The translations under genes and the position numbers were made by a program. The notes beneath the pieces are model-generated. The model worked only from the letters and a program-made list of their open reading frames with translations. It had not been told where the DNA came from and searched no databases. Below, piece by piece: positions 52,949-63,630 of a stretch of 64,000 nucleotides of DNA. This DNA is from Mycobacterium sp. (GTDB taxonomy: Bacteria; Actinomycetota; Actinomycetes; Mycobacteriales; Mycobacteriaceae), in the NCBI RefSeq assembly GCF_029961025.1, contig NZ_JASBVP010000004.1, positions 124,001 to 188,000 of the forward strand, in the 5' to 3' direction. The stretch's first letter is position 1. The number at the start of each line of letters is the position of its first letter.

Positions 52949-54034
52949 ATGATCCAAATCCTCATCGCCGTCGCCATCGCGCTGACGGTGTCCATCCTGG
53001 TGACCCCGGTGTTGATCCGGCTGTTCACCCGGCAGGGGTTGGGCCACGAGATCCGCGAGGACGGCCCGCCCAGCCACCGCGCCAAGCGCGGCACGCCGTC
53101 GATGGGCGGGGTGGCGATCCTCGCCGGTGTCTGGGCCGGCTATGCGGGCACCCATCTCGCGGGCCTGGCCTTCGGCGGCGTGGGGCCCTCGGCGTCGGGC
53201 CTGCTGGTGCTGTTTTTGGCCACCGCTTTGGGCGCCGTCGGCTTCGTCGACGACCTGATCAAAATCCGCCGGGCCCGCAACCTGGGCCTGAGCAAAACCG
53301 CCAAGACGGCCGGGCAGATCACGGCCGCGGTGATCTTCGGCGTGCTGGTGCTGCAGTTCCGCAACGCCGCCGGGTTGACACCGGGCAGCCCCGAGCTGTC
53401 GTATGTGCGGGAAATCGCCACGGTCACGCTGGCTCCGGCGCTGTTCGTGCTGTTCTGCGTGGTCATCGTCTACGCCTGGTCGAACGCGGTCAACTTCACC
53501 GACGGCCTGGACGGCCTGGCCGGCGGCAGCATGGCGATGGTGACCGCCGCCTACGTGCTGATCACGTTCTGGCAGTACCGCAACGCGTGCGTCACCGCAC
53601 CGGGCGTGGGCTGCTATCACGTGCGTGACCCGCTGGATCTGGCGCTGGTCGCGGCCGCGACCGCGGGCGCGTGCGTCGGTTTTCTGTGGTGGAACGCCGC
53701 GCCGGCCCGGATCTTCATGGGCGACACCGGATCGCTGGCGCTGGGCGGCGTCATTGCGGGGCTGTCGGTGACCAGCAGCACCGAGTTGCTCGCGATCGTG
53801 CTGGGTTCGCTGTTCGTCGCGGAAATCGCCTCGGTGGTGCTGCAGGTCCTGACCTTTCGCACCACCGGGCGCCGGATGTTTCGGATGGCGCCCTTTCACC
53901 ACCATTTCGAGTTGGTCGGCTGGGCGGAAACCACGGTGATCATCCGGTTCTGGCTGCTCACCGCGATCGCCTGCGGACTGGGGGTGGCCCTGTTTTACGC
54001 CGAGTGGCTGGTCGCGATCGGTGATCGACCGTGA
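52949..54034 (+). CDS. mraY: Phospho-MurNAc-pentapeptide translocase MraY (MurX)
   Basis: Integral-membrane enzyme of 361 aa with about ten hydrophobic spans; it transfers phospho-MurNAc-pentapeptide to undecaprenyl phosphate to make lipid I. Motifs are [20 protein letters not shown] (catalytic Asp pair), [12 protein letters not shown] and [16 protein letters not shown] 52949 is fixed by the conserved N-terminal membrane span. The stop overlaps murD (GTGA). Confidence 0.96.
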   Translation: MIQILIAVAIALTVSILVTPVLIRLFTRQGLGHEIREDGPPSHRAKRGTPSMGGVAILAGVWAGYAGTHLAGLAFGGVGPSASGLLVLFLATALGAVGFVDDLIKIRRARNLGLSKTAKTAGQITAAVIFGVLVLQFRNAAGLTPGSPELSYVREIATVTLAPALFVLFCVVIVYAWSNAVNFTDGLDGLAGGSMAMVTAAYVLITFWQYRNACVTAPGVGCYHVRDPLDLALVAAATAGACVGFLWWNAAPARIFMGDTGSLALGGVIAGLSVTSSTELLAIVLGSLFVAEIASVVLQVLTFRTTGRRMFRMAPFHHHFELVGWAETTVIIRFWLLTAIACGLGVALFYAEWLVAIGDRP

Positions 54035-55524
54035 GCCCGCACACCATCGGCGGGGGTGACCGGCTGGGGTCCCTGGCGCCGCTGGCGCCCGGCGCCCGGG
54101 TGCTGGTCACCGGCGGCGGGGTCACCGGGCGGTCGGCGCTGGCGGCGCTGGCCCGCCTGGGGGTGCACGCGACGGTGTGCGACGACGACCCCGCCGTTCG
54201 GCACCGGCACGCCGAGGCCGGGGTGGCCACCGTGCACCCGGCGACCGCGGTCGCGCGGATCGCCGACTACGCGCTGGTGCTCACCAGCCCCGGTTTCCCG
54301 CCGAGCGCGCCCGTGCCGGCCGCCGCCGCGGCGGCGCGCGTGCCGATCTGGGGCGATGTCGAGCTGGCCTGGCGGCTCGACGCCTCGGGCCGCTGCGGGC
54401 CGCCGCGGCGCTGGCTGGTCGTCACCGGCACCAACGGCAAAACCACCACCGCCTCGATGCTGCACGCCATGCTAAGGGCCGCGGACCGGCGCAGCCGGCT
54501 CTGCGGCAACATCGGCAGCCCGGTGCTCGACGCCCTGCGCGAGCCCGCCGACCTGCTGGTCGTCGAGCTCTCCAGTTTCCAGCTGCACTGGGCGCCGTCG
54601 CTGCGACCCGAGGCCGGCGCGGTGCTCAACATCGCCGAAGACCACCTGGACTGGCATGCCTCGATGACCGACTACACGGCGGCGAAGGCGCGGGTGCTGA
54701 CCGGGCGGGTGGCCGTGGCCGGGCTGGACGATGCCCGGGCGGCCACGCTGCTGGACACCGCGACGGCCCCGGTGCGGGTGGGTTTCCGGCTGGGCGAGCC
54801 GTCCCCGGGGGAGCTGGGGGTGCGCGCCGGCGCGCTCGTCGACCGGGCCTTCGCCGACGCCCTGACGCTGGCCCCGGTCGCGTCGATCCCGGTGCCGGGC
54901 CCGGTGGGGGTGCTCGACGCGCTGGCCGCTGCGGCGCTGGCCCGCAGCGTCGGGGTGCCCGCCGCCGCCATCGCCGGCGCGCTGGCGTCGTTTCGGGCCG
55001 GCCGGCACCGCGGGGAGGTGGTGGCCGTCGTCGACGGGATCCGCTACGTCGACGATTCCAAGGCCACCAATCCGCACGCCGCCGAGGCCTCGGTGCTGGC
55101 CTACCCGCGGGTGGTGTGGCTGGCCGGCGGCCTGCTCAAGGGCGCATCCGTGGACGCGACGGTGGCCCGGGTCGCATCCCGGCTGGCGGCGGCGGTGCTG
55201 ATCGGGCGGGATCGCGGCGAGGTTGCCCGAGCGTTATCGCGACACGCACCCGATGTCCCCGTCGTCCAGGTTGTGACGGGCGAGGATGGCGATATGGATG
55301 CTACTTCTGTGGCAAATGTTGCAGATGTGATCAGAGTTGTCCGTGAGCCGGGAAAGACTGTCGGTGAGTGTGTGATGATCGCGGCCGTGGCCGCGGCCCG
55401 AGAGCTGGCGGCGCCCGGCGACACCGTGCTGCTGGCGCCGGCGGGTGCGTCGTTCGACCAGTTCGCCGGCTACGCCCACCGGGGCGACGCGTTCGCGGCC
55501 GCCGTGCGCGCGGCGATCGGGTAG
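54031..55524 (+). CDS. murD: UDP-MurNAc-L-alanine:D-glutamate ligase MurD
   Basis: Mur ligase of 497 aa that adds D-glutamate to UDP-MurNAc-L-Ala. It shows [70 protein letters not shown] and [19 protein letters not shown] 54031 overlaps mraY. A locally AT-richer stretch (about 55290-55380) encodes [22 protein letters not shown], an ordinary part of the C-terminal domain. Confidence 0.96.
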   Translation: MSPHTIGGGDRLGSLAPLAPGARVLVTGGGVTGRSALAALARLGVHATVCDDDPAVRHRHAEAGVATVHPATAVARIADYALVLTSPGFPPSAPVPAAAAAARVPIWGDVELAWRLDASGRCGPPRRWLVVTGTNGKTTTASMLHAMLRAADRRSRLCGNIGSPVLDALREPADLLVVELSSFQLHWAPSLRPEAGAVLNIAEDHLDWHASMTDYTAAKARVLTGRVAVAGLDDARAATLLDTATAPVRVGFRLGEPSPGELGVRAGALVDRAFADALTLAPVASIPVPGPVGVLDALAAAALARSVGVPAAAIAGALASFRAGRHRGEVVAVVDGIRYVDDSKATNPHAAEASVLAYPRVVWLAGGLLKGASVDATVARVASRLAAAVLIGRDRGEVARALSRHAPDVPVVQVVTGEDGDMDATSVANVADVIRVVREPGKTVGECVMIAAVAAARELAAPGDTVLLAPAGASFDQFAGYAHRGDAFAAAVRAAIG

Positions 55525-55529
55525 CCGCG

Positions 55530-57044
55530 GTGGCCGGCATGCTGACCCGGTTGCGGCACCGGGATCCGAAGGCCGCGGAGACGGCCGCAGCCTCCTCGGG
55601 TGACGACGCGGCGCCAACGGGCGCCGGCACCGTGGCGGGGGGGCCGCGTACCCGTTTCGGGGCTTGGCTGCGACGGCCGATGACATCGTTTCACCTCATC
55701 ATCGCCGTGGCGGCGCTGTTGACCACGCTCGGCCTGATCATGGTGCTGTCGGCCTCCGGGGTGCGTTCCTATGACGACGACGGCTCGGCGTGGGTGATTT
55801 TCGGCCGGCAGGTGCTGTGGACCCTCATCGGGCTGGTCGCGTGCTATCTCGCGCTGCGAGTGCCGGTGCGGGTGATGCGGCGGATGGCCTTTCCCGGTTT
55901 CGCGGTGACCGTCATCTTGCTGGTTCTCGTGCTGATCCCCGGAATTGGCAAGGAGGCCAACGGTTCTCGCGGGTGGTTTGTGATCGCCGGCTTGTCGATG
56001 CAGCCTTCGGAGTTGGCCAAGATCACCTTCGCGATCTGGGGCGCACATTTGCTGGCGGCCCGGCGCATGGAGCGCGCCTCGCTGCGGGAGATGCTGATCC
56101 CGCTGGTGCCCGCGGCCGTCATCGCGCTGGCCCTGATCGTCGCCCAGCCGGACCTCGGGCAGACGGTGTCGCTGGGAATCATCCTGTTGGCGTTGCTGTG
56201 GTACGCCGGACTGCCGTTACGCGTCTTCGTGAGCTCGCTGTTCGCGGTGATCGTTTCGGCGGCGATCTTGGCGGTCTCCGCGGGCTACCGCTCCGATCGG
56301 GTGCGATCCTGGCTGAACCCGGGGGCCGACCCGCAAGACACCGGCTACCAGGCCCGTCAGGCCCGCTTCGCGCTGGCTAACGGCGGCATCTTCGGCGACG
56401 GCCTGGGTCAGGGCACCGCGAAGTGGAACTACCTGCCCAACGCCCACAACGACTTCATCTTCGCGATCATCGGCGAGGAGCTCGGCTTTGTCGGGGCGGT
56501 CGCGCTGCTGGCGTTGTTCGGGCTGTTCGCCTATACCGGGATGCGCATCGCGCGCCGGTCCGTCGACCCGTTTCTGCGGCTGCTGACCGCCACCACCACG
56601 ATGTGGGTGCTGGGCCAGGCATTTATCAACGTCGGATACGTGATCGGCCTGCTGCCGGTCACCGGTCTGCAGTTGCCACTGATCTCTGCTGGCGGAACAG
56701 CCACGGCCACAACACTTTTGATGATTGGCATGATTGCCAACGCGGCCCGCCACGAACCGGAGGCGGTGGCTGCGCTGCGGGCCGGGCGAGGTGACCGGAT
56801 GAACCGGCTGCTGCGGCTGCCGTTGCCGGCACCCTACTCGCCGACCCGGGTGGAGGCGCTGCGCGACCGGTTGCGCAGCGCTCGGCCACCGCTTCGGCCC
56901 CCGCACCGGGAGCAGCGTGCGGTCCACCCGGTCGGGCGAGCGGGACGACCGCCCACGGCCGAGCGCACCCGCTCGGGGCATCATAGAGCTGGTCGGCGTC
57001 CGGTACGGCGCGCCCGCACAGTGGAAGGTCAACGTTACGGGTGA
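55530..57044 (+). CDS. ftsW: Peptidoglycan polymerase FtsW (SEDS family)
   Basis: Polytopic SEDS glycosyltransferase, 504 aa from GTG 55530 (ATG 55539 also possible). The SEDS signatures [60 protein letters not shown] and [11 protein letters not shown] are present, with about ten membrane spans. A cytoplasmic C-terminal tail of about 110 residues is rich in Arg and Pro. Mycobacterial FtsW tails contact other division proteins. It polymerises septal glycan with its partner PBP. The stop overlaps murG. Confidence 0.95.
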   Translation: MAGMLTRLRHRDPKAAETAAASSGDDAAPTGAGTVAGGPRTRFGAWLRRPMTSFHLIIAVAALLTTLGLIMVLSASGVRSYDDDGSAWVIFGRQVLWTLIGLVACYLALRVPVRVMRRMAFPGFAVTVILLVLVLIPGIGKEANGSRGWFVIAGLSMQPSELAKITFAIWGAHLLAARRMERASLREMLIPLVPAAVIALALIVAQPDLGQTVSLGIILLALLWYAGLPLRVFVSSLFAVIVSAAILAVSAGYRSDRVRSWLNPGADPQDTGYQARQARFALANGGIFGDGLGQGTAKWNYLPNAHNDFIFAIIGEELGFVGAVALLALFGLFAYTGMRIARRSVDPFLRLLTATTTMWVLGQAFINVGYVIGLLPVTGLQLPLISAGGTATATTLLMIGMIANAARHEPEAVAALRAGRGDRMNRLLRLPLPAPYSPTRVEALRDRLRSARPPLRPPHREQRAVHPVGRAGRPPTAERTRSGHHRAGRRPVRRARTVEGQRYG

Positions 57045-58270
57045 ACGACTCGTCTCTTGGCTCAGCCGGCGGTGCCGCGATATCGGTCGTTCTGGCCGGC
57101 GGTGGCACCGCCGGCCATGTTGAGCCCGCCATGGCCGTCGCCGACGCGTTGCGGGCCCTGGAGCCTCGCGTGCGGATTACCGCGCTGGGTACCCCCCGCG
57201 GCCTGGAGACCGAGCTCGTGCCCGGGCGCGGCTACCGCCTCGAGCTGATCACGCCGGCGCCGCTGCCCCGCAAGCTCAGCGGCGACCTGGTCGGGTTGCC
57301 GGCGCGACTTGGGCGCGCGGTCCGGCAAGCCCGCGCGGTGCTGGACGATGTGGACGCCGACGTGGTGATCGGCTTCGGCGGCTATGTGGCACTGCCGGCG
57401 TACCTTGCCGCCCACGGCATCCCGGGGTGGCAGCGGCGCGTCCCGGTGGTGCTGCACGAAGCCAACGCCAGCGCCGGGCTGGCCAACCGGGTCGGCGCCC
57501 GGACGGCGGCCCGGGTGCTTTCAGCGGTCCCGGATAGCGGGCTGCGCCGTGCGGAGGTGGTGGGCGTGCCGGTTCGGGCGGCGATCACCACGCTCGACCG
57601 CGCGGCGCTGCGGGCGGCGGCGCGAGCCCATTTCGGCTTCGCCGACAACGCGCGGGTGCTGCTGGTGTTCGGCGGGTCACAAGGCGCGGTCTCACTCAAC
57701 CGGGCGGTCGCCGGGGCAGCGGGCGATCTGGCTGCCGCGGGTGTGTCGGTGCTGCACGCCTACGGCGCCAAGAACACCCTCGAGCTGCGCGCCCCAGACC
57801 CCGGTGATCCGCCCTATGTGGCGGTGCCCTACCTGGACCGGATGGATCTCGCGTACGCCGCGGCCGACTTGGTGATCTGCCGGGCCGGGGCGATGACGGT
57901 CGCCGAGGTGTCGGCCGTCGGGCTGCCGGCGATCTATGTGCCGCTGCCGATCGGCAACGGTGAACAACGGCTTAATGCGCTGCCGGTGGTCAACGCCGGC
58001 GGTGGCGTGCTGGTCGCCGACGCCGATCTGACGCCGGGGCTGGTGGCGACGCAGGTGTCCGGGCTGTTCGCCGACCCGGCACGGCTGGCGGCGATGACGG
58101 CGGCCGCCGCGCGGGCGGGACACCCCGACGCGGCCCGGCGGGTGGCCCAGGCCGCGCTGGACGTCGCGCGCGCCGCGCGTGACGGCAGCCGCGTCACCAA
58201 ACGGCGGGGTGCGCTACGCGTCGCCGCCGGTCATCCGCCGGCGGCGGCGAAGCCCGGGGAGCGACGGTGA
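57041..58270 (+). CDS. murG: UDP-GlcNAc:lipid I transferase MurG
   Basis: Peripheral membrane glycosyltransferase of 409 aa that makes lipid II. Features are [69 protein letters not shown] and [33 protein letters not shown] 57041 overlaps ftsW. The C-terminal 30 residues ([11 protein letters not shown] onwards) extend past the usual end and are basic. Confidence 0.96.
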   Translation: MNDSSLGSAGGAAISVVLAGGGTAGHVEPAMAVADALRALEPRVRITALGTPRGLETELVPGRGYRLELITPAPLPRKLSGDLVGLPARLGRAVRQARAVLDDVDADVVIGFGGYVALPAYLAAHGIPGWQRRVPVVLHEANASAGLANRVGARTAARVLSAVPDSGLRRAEVVGVPVRAAITTLDRAALRAAARAHFGFADNARVLLVFGGSQGAVSLNRAVAGAAGDLAAAGVSVLHAYGAKNTLELRAPDPGDPPYVAVPYLDRMDLAYAAADLVICRAGAMTVAEVSAVGLPAIYVPLPIGNGEQRLNALPVVNAGGGVLVADADLTPGLVATQVSGLFADPARLAAMTAAAARAGHPDAARRVAQAALDVARAARDGSRVTKRRGALRVAAGHPPAAAKPGERR

Positions 58271-59727
58271 GCGCCGAGCCGCTGCCGCCCGAGCTGCGCC
58301 GGGTGCACCTGGTGGGCATCGGGGGAGCGGGTATGTCGGGCATCGCCCGCATTCTGCTGGACCGCGGCGCGCTGGTGTCGGGATCCGACGCCAAAGAGTC
58401 CCGCGGTGTCCACGCCCTGCGGGCCCGCGGCGCGCTGATCCGGATCGGGCACGACGCGTCGGCGCTGGATCTGCTGCCGGGCGGCGCAACCGCCGTCATC
58501 ACCACCCACGCCGCCATCCCCAAGACCAACCCGGAGCTCGTCGAGGCCCGTCGTCGCGGCATCCCGGTGCTGCTGCGCCCGGCGGTGCTGGCAAAACTGA
58601 TGGCCGGGCGGACCACGCTGATGGTCACCGGCACCCACGGGAAGACGACGACGACGTCGATGCTGATCGTGGCGCTCCAGCACTGCGGACGGGACCCGTC
58701 TTTCGCGGTCGGCGGCGAGCTGGGGGAGGCGGGCACCAATGCGCACCACGGCAGCGGGAGCTGCTTTGTCGCCGAGGCCGACGAGAGCGACGGCTCGCTT
58801 TTGGAATACACCCCCAACGTCGCGGTGGTCACCAACATCGAGTCCGACCACCTGGATTTCTTCGGCAGCCCGGACGCCTACGCCGCCGTTTTCGACGCGT
58901 TTGTGCAGCGGCTCGCGCCCGGCGGCGCGCTGGTGGCTTGCGTGGACGACGCCGGAGCGGCCGCACTGGCGCACCGCAGTGCGGCCCTTGGGATTCGGGT
59001 GCTGCGCTACGGCAGCCGGCCGACCGGAGGGCTTACCGGCACGCTGCTGTCGTGGGAGCAGCAGGGTACCGGCGCGGTCGCGCACATCCACCTGGCCGGC
59101 GAACGCTACCCGCGGGTGCTGCGGCTGTCGGTGCCCGGGCGCCACATGGCGCTCAACGCGCTGGGAGCGCTGTTGGCCGCCGTCGAGGTGGGCGCACCCA
59201 TCGATGCGGCGCTCGACGGGCTGACCGGTTTCGAGGGTGTGCGCCGCCGACTCGAACTGGTCGGAACCGCCGCCTCGGTGCGGGTGTTCGACGACTACGC
59301 CCACCATCCGACGGAAATCAGCGCCACCCTAGCCGCCGTCCGCACCCTGCTGGCCCAGGACGGAGGCGGCCGATTATTGGTGGTGTTTCAACCGCATTTA
59401 TATTCGCGGACAAAGGCTTTCGCCGCCGAGTTCGGCCGGGCGCTCAACGCCGCCGATGAGGTGTTCGTGCTCGACGTCTACGGCGCTCGCGAACAGCCCC
59501 TCGCGGGTGTGAGCGGGGCCAGCGTCGCCGAGTGGGTGAGTGTGCCCGCGCACTATGTCCCGGATTTCTCGGCGGTGCCGGCCGCGGTGGCGGCGGCTAC
59601 CGCTCCGGGCGACATCGTGGTCACGATGGGGGCCGGCGATGTGACCATGCTCGCCCCCGAGATCCTGACCGCGCTGCGGGTGCGGGCCAACCGCAGCGCG
59701 CCCGGACGGCCGGGGGGGTGGCGCTGA
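58267..59727 (+). CDS. murC: UDP-MurNAc:L-alanine ligase MurC
   Basis: Mur ligase of 486 aa that adds L-alanine, the first amino acid of the stem peptide. It shows [73 protein letters not shown] and [17 protein letters not shown] 58267 overlaps murG, and the stop shares one base with the ftsQ ATG. Confidence 0.97.
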   Translation: MSAEPLPPELRRVHLVGIGGAGMSGIARILLDRGALVSGSDAKESRGVHALRARGALIRIGHDASALDLLPGGATAVITTHAAIPKTNPELVEARRRGIPVLLRPAVLAKLMAGRTTLMVTGTHGKTTTTSMLIVALQHCGRDPSFAVGGELGEAGTNAHHGSGSCFVAEADESDGSLLEYTPNVAVVTNIESDHLDFFGSPDAYAAVFDAFVQRLAPGGALVACVDDAGAAALAHRSAALGIRVLRYGSRPTGGLTGTLLSWEQQGTGAVAHIHLAGERYPRVLRLSVPGRHMALNALGALLAAVEVGAPIDAALDGLTGFEGVRRRLELVGTAASVRVFDDYAHHPTEISATLAAVRTLLAQDGGGRLLVVFQPHLYSRTKAFAAEFGRALNAADEVFVLDVYGAREQPLAGVSGASVAEWVSVPAHYVPDFSAVPAAVAAATAPGDIVVTMGAGDVTMLAPEILTALRVRANRSAPGRPGGWR

Positions 59728-60578
59728 TGCAGCCGGCCACGGCACCGGATCACCTCGGTGACTTCGAGGGTCCCCGCCGGCGGGCCCGCCGGGAACGTGC
59801 CGAGGGCCGCGCCGCGCGGGCCCGCACCCGCGCGATCGAACACGTCCGCCGTGAGGCCAGGCGCCGGGCCCGCGCCGGCCCCGCCACCGAGCCCAAGCCC
59901 GTTCCCCGCGGCGCGGTGCGCGGCCTGAAGACGATGGTGGCCACGGTCGTGGGGATCGTGGGCGCGGTTACGCTCGGGGCGGTCCTTTATTTCACCCCGG
60001 TGATGTCCGCGCGCGGCATCGTGGTCACCGGTAACCGCGCGGTCACCCGCGACGAGGTTCTCGACGCGGCGCGAGTGCGCCCCGGCACGCCGTTGCTGCA
60101 AATCGACACCGGCGCGGTCGCCGACCGGGTCGCGGCCATCCGCCGGGTCGCCAGCGCGCGCGTGCAGCGGCAGTATCCCTCGACGCTGCGGATCACCATC
60201 GTCGAGCGAATTCCATTGGTGGTGAAGGATTTTCCTGACGGTCCGCATCTCTACGACCGGGACGGGGTCGACTTTGCGACCGCCCCTCCGCCACCGTCGC
60301 TGCCCTACATCGATGTCGAGGACCCGGCACCGGCCGATCCGGCGACCAAGGCGGCGCTGGCGGTGCTCACCGCGCTGCGTCCGGAAGTCGCCGGGCAGGT
60401 GGCCCGTGTCGCCGCCCCGTCGGTGGCCGCCATCACCCTGACACTGGTCGACGGGCGCACGGTGATCTGGGGGACCGCCGACCGCACCCAGGAGAAGGCC
60501 GAAAAGCTCGCGGCGCTGTTGACCCAGCCGGCACACACCTACGACGTGTCCAGTCCGGACCTGCCCACCGTCAAATAG
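59727..60578 (+). CDS. ftsQ: Cell-division protein FtsQ
   Basis: Bitopic divisome protein of 283 aa. A long, very basic cytoplasmic N-terminus (residues 15-66) precedes one membrane span at about 68-92. The POTRA domain follows (ARGIVVTGNRAVTRDEVLDAARV) and then the FtsQ domain (VQRQYPSTLRITIVERIPL, HLYDRDGVDFATA). ATG 59727 overlaps the murC stop by one base. It links the FtsB/L complex to the septal synthase outside the membrane. Confidence 0.94.
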   Translation: MQPATAPDHLGDFEGPRRRARRERAEGRAARARTRAIEHVRREARRRARAGPATEPKPVPRGAVRGLKTMVATVVGIVGAVTLGAVLYFTPVMSARGIVVTGNRAVTRDEVLDAARVRPGTPLLQIDTGAVADRVAAIRRVASARVQRQYPSTLRITIVERIPLVVKDFPDGPHLYDRDGVDFATAPPPPSLPYIDVEDPAPADPATKAALAVLTALRPEVAGQVARVAAPSVAAITLTLVDGRTVIWGTADRTQEKAEKLAALLTQPAHTYDVSSPDLPTVK

Positions 60579-60888
60579 GCCCGTCCCCGAGGTTTAAGGG
60601 TGAGCGTGACTGTGCATCGGGCCCCGCGGGTGACGCCGGTGTCACGCGCCGGGCGCTTCGCGCCCGCTGCCCGGGAAAAATTGACCGAAATTCGCCCGCC
60701 GTGTGTCGGCGCGCCTGCATGGTTGGGGCGGGCCATGGCCATACCGTTCTGGTTGCGCAGAACTACTTGACATAACTCTAAGCCTCTGGTTGAGGTTGAG
60801 AGTTTGCCGAAGGTCTTGAAGGGTTGTTCACGTTGGGCCGACAGATCCGAGCCGCAAACGACGTCAGTCCCATCAGGGAGGAAGCCGA
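60579..60888. promoter_or_regulatory. ftsQ-ftsZ intergenic region with candidate ftsZ promoter and hairpin
   Basis: This 310-base gap is the longest in the dcw run and holds no gene. A perfect -35 hexamer TTGACA lies at 60767-60772, without a good -10 at normal spacing. It is followed by an imperfect inverted repeat whose outer arms are AACTCT (60774-60779) and AGAGTT (60799-60804), with inner CCTC/GAGG pairing. A GGGAGGAAG Shine-Dalgarno precedes ftsZ. Mycobacterial ftsZ is known to have promoters of its own in this position. Confidence 0.5.
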
Positions 60889-62031
60889 ATGATGACCCCC
60901 CCGCATAACTACCTGGCCGTCATCAAAGTCGTGGGGATCGGCGGCGGCGGTGTTAACGCCGTCAACCGGATGATCGAGCAGGGCCTCAAGGGCGTGGAGT
61001 TCATCGCGATCAACACCGACGCCCAGGCGCTGTTGATGAGCGATGCGGACGTCAAGCTCGATGTTGGGCGGGATTCCACCCGCGGGCTGGGCGCCGGTGC
61101 CGACCCGGAGGTGGGGCGCAAGGCCGCCGAGGACGCCAAGGACGAGATCGAAGAACTGCTGCGCGGGGCCGACATGGTGTTCGTCACCGCCGGCGAAGGG
61201 GGCGGAACCGGCACCGGCGGCGCGCCGGTGGTGGCCACCATCGCCCGAAAGCTGGGCGCGCTGACCGTGGGCGTGGTCACCCGGCCGTTCTCCTTTGAGG
61301 GCAAGCGGCGCAGTCAGCAGGCCGAGGCCGGCATCGCCGCGCTGCGGGAAAGCTGTGACACCTTGATCGTGATCCCCAACGATCGCTTGTTGCAGATGGG
61401 AGATGCCGCGGTCTCCTTGATGGACGCGTTTCGCAGTGCCGACGAGGTGCTGCTCAACGGCGTGCAGGGCATCACCGACTTGATCACCACTCCGGGCTTG
61501 ATCAACGTCGACTTCGCCGATGTCAAGGGCATCATGTCCGGTGCGGGCACCGCGCTGATGGGCATCGGCTCGGCCCGCGGTGAGGGCCGGGCGATCAAGG
61601 CCGCCGAGATCGCGATCAATTCCCCGCTGCTGGAAGCCTCCATGGAGGGGGCGCAGGGCGTGCTGATGTCGGTCGCCGGCGGCAGCGACCTGGGCCTGTT
61701 TGAGATCAACGAGGCGGCCTCGCTGGTGCAAGAGGCCGCCCACCCGGATGCCAACATCATCTTCGGAACCGTCATCGATGACTCGCTGGGTGACGAGGTG
61801 CGTGTCACGGTCATCGCGGCGGGCTTCGCGGCCAGCGGGCCGGGCCGCAGACCGATCCTCGGCGGGGGATCGGGCCAGACCATCGCCCCGGGTAAGGCCG
61901 GCAAGCTCACCACGACGCTGTTCGAGCCCGCCGACGCCGTCAGCGTGCCGCTGTCCACCAACGGCTCGACGCTCAGCATCGGCGGCGATGATGACGATGA
62001 CGTCGACGTGCCGCCCTTCATGCGCCGCTAG
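60889..62031 (+). CDS. ftsZ: Cell-division GTPase FtsZ
   Basis: Tubulin-like GTPase of 380 aa that forms the Z-ring. The GTP signature [13 protein letters not shown], the N-terminal [17 protein letters not shown] and the synergy-loop region [20 protein letters not shown] are intact. The conserved C-terminal peptide [13 protein letters not shown] binds partners such as SepF and FtsW. ATG 60889 is followed directly by a second ATG; both fit the GGGAGGAAG ribosome site. Confidence 0.98.
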   Translation: MMTPPHNYLAVIKVVGIGGGGVNAVNRMIEQGLKGVEFIAINTDAQALLMSDADVKLDVGRDSTRGLGAGADPEVGRKAAEDAKDEIEELLRGADMVFVTAGEGGGTGTGGAPVVATIARKLGALTVGVVTRPFSFEGKRRSQQAEAGIAALRESCDTLIVIPNDRLLQMGDAAVSLMDAFRSADEVLLNGVQGITDLITTPGLINVDFADVKGIMSGAGTALMGIGSARGEGRAIKAAEIAINSPLLEASMEGAQGVLMSVAGGSDLGLFEINEAASLVQEAAHPDANIIFGTVIDDSLGDEVRVTVIAAGFAASGPGRRPILGGGSGQTIAPGKAGKLTTTLFEPADAVSVPLSTNGSTLSIGGDDDDDVDVPPFMRR

Positions 62032-62047
62032 CGCCCCGCTGACTTCG

Positions 62048-62812
62048 GTGCCGACCGAACCGGATACTGGGTCGGTGGGCTATCGCATTCGCCGGGTGAC
62101 GACCACTCGCGCCGGCGGGGTCTCGGCGCCCCCGTTCGACACCTTCAATCTGGGTGATCACGTCGGTGACGACCCGGCTGCGGTGGCGGCCAACCGGGCC
62201 CGGCTGGCCGCCACCATTGGCTTGCCCCCCGCACGGGTGGTGTGGATGAACCAGGTCCACGGTGATCACGTCGAGGTGGTCGATGAGCCACGCGGCGGCG
62301 CGCTCGACGCCACCGACGCACTGGTGACCCGTACCCCCCGCCTGGCGCTGGCGGTGGTGTCCGCGGACTGTGTGCCGGTGTTGCTGGCCGATGCCCGCGC
62401 CGGTGTGGTGGCGGCCGTGCACGCCGGCCGGGTGGGCGCCCAGCGCGGAGTGGTGGCCCGCACCCTGGAGGTGATGCTGGCCGTCGGCGCGCACCCTCGC
62501 GATATCTCGGCTTTTCTCGGTCCCGCGGTCAGCGGGCGCAATTACGAGGTGCCCGCGGCGATGGCCGATGAGGTCGAGGCGGCTCTGCCCGGCAGCCGCA
62601 CCACCACGCCGGCCGGCACTCCGGCGCTTGATCTGCGCGCCGGAATCGCGCGCCAGCTCGCCGATTCGGGGGTCGGCGCGATCGACGTCGATCCCCGCTG
62701 CACGGTGGCGGACCCCGATCTGTTCTCCCATCGCCGGGACGGGCAGACCGGGAGGTTGGCGTCGCTGGTGTGGATGGAAGCCGCCGGTGTGAACGGACCG
62801 GGTCGGCAATGA
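62048..62812 (+). CDS. pgeF: Peptidoglycan-editing / multicopper-laccase-domain protein PgeF (YfiH)
   Basis: YfiH-family protein of 254 aa from GTG 62048 (GTG 62075 also possible). FNLGDHVGDDPAAVAANR, WMNQVHGDHVEVV, DALVTRTPRLALAVVSADCVPVLLAD, AAVHAGRVGAQRGV and the terminal RDGQTGRLASLVWM are family motifs; the His/Cys residues in them bind zinc or copper. Family members act in purine metabolism and remove mis-incorporated L-Ser from stem peptides. It follows ftsZ as in M. tuberculosis (Rv2149c position). Confidence 0.9.
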   Translation: MPTEPDTGSVGYRIRRVTTTRAGGVSAPPFDTFNLGDHVGDDPAAVAANRARLAATIGLPPARVVWMNQVHGDHVEVVDEPRGGALDATDALVTRTPRLALAVVSADCVPVLLADARAGVVAAVHAGRVGAQRGVVARTLEVMLAVGAHPRDISAFLGPAVSGRNYEVPAAMADEVEAALPGSRTTTPAGTPALDLRAGIARQLADSGVGAIDVDPRCTVADPDLFSHRRDGQTGRLASLVWMEAAGVNGPGRQ

Positions 62813-63573
62813 GTCCGGCGGCAGCCGAGCATTCAACGCGGGAATCCGAATTGTCCCGCGCGTTGGCGTCGGTGCACTCGCGGCTCGCCGCGGCCGCACG
62901 GGCTGCGGGCCGCAACGTCGATGACATCGAACTTCTGCCCGTTACCAAATTCTTTCCGGCAACCGATGTTGCGATTTTGGTGCGTTTGGGTTGCCGCTCG
63001 ATAGGCGAGTCCCGCGAGCAGGAGGCGTGGGCGAAGATCGGTGAGCTCGCCGGGGTGCTGGGCCCCGCAGCGCGGCAGGTGCGCTGGCACATGGTGGGTC
63101 AGATTCAGCGGAACAAGGTTCCCCGGCTGGCCCGCTGGGCGCACACCGTGCACTCCGTCGATAGCGCACGCCTGGTGACCGCGCTCGACCGGGCGGCCGG
63201 CGCGGCCCTTGCCGGAGGTCAGCGCAGTGCCCCGCTGCGGGTCTATGTCCAGATCAGCCTCGACGGCGACGTGGCTCGCGGCGGGGTGGACATCTCCGCG
63301 CCCGGCGCCGTGGACGATATCTGCGCCCGGGTGGAGGCGTCCGAAACGCTGGAATTGGTCGGGTTGATGGGTATTCCGCCGGTGAACTGGGATCCGGAGA
63401 AGGCCTTCGCGCGGCTGCACGCCGAGCATCGCCGGGTGCTCGAGTCGCATCCGAATGCGGTGGGGCTTTCGGCGGGCATGTCCAATGACTTCGAAATCGC
63501 CGTCAAACACGGTTCAACCTGTGTGCGTGTCGGTACCGCGTTATTGGGCCCGCGACCGCTACGGTCACCGTGA
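62809..63573 (+). CDS. yggS: PLP-homeostasis protein YggS
   Basis: Single-domain PLP-binding TIM-barrel protein of 254 aa that buffers free pyridoxal phosphate. The PLP lysine lies in LLPVTKFFPATDVA; IGESREQEAWAKI, WHMVGQIQRNKVPRLARW, GLMGIPPVNWDPEKAF and LSAGMSNDFEIAVKHGSTCVRVGTALLG are conserved. ATG 62809 overlaps the pgeF stop. This ftsZ-pgeF-yggS-sepF order is standard in actinobacteria. Confidence 0.95.
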   Translation: MSPAAAEHSTRESELSRALASVHSRLAAAARAAGRNVDDIELLPVTKFFPATDVAILVRLGCRSIGESREQEAWAKIGELAGVLGPAARQVRWHMVGQIQRNKVPRLARWAHTVHSVDSARLVTALDRAAGAALAGGQRSAPLRVYVQISLDGDVARGGVDISAPGAVDDICARVEASETLELVGLMGIPPVNWDPEKAFARLHAEHRRVLESHPNAVGLSAGMSNDFEIAVKHGSTCVRVGTALLGPRPLRSP

Positions 63574-63630
63574 GCAGTCACTGCAGTCACACCTTCATCA
63601 CAGACATCACACTCCAGAAGGGGTCACACG

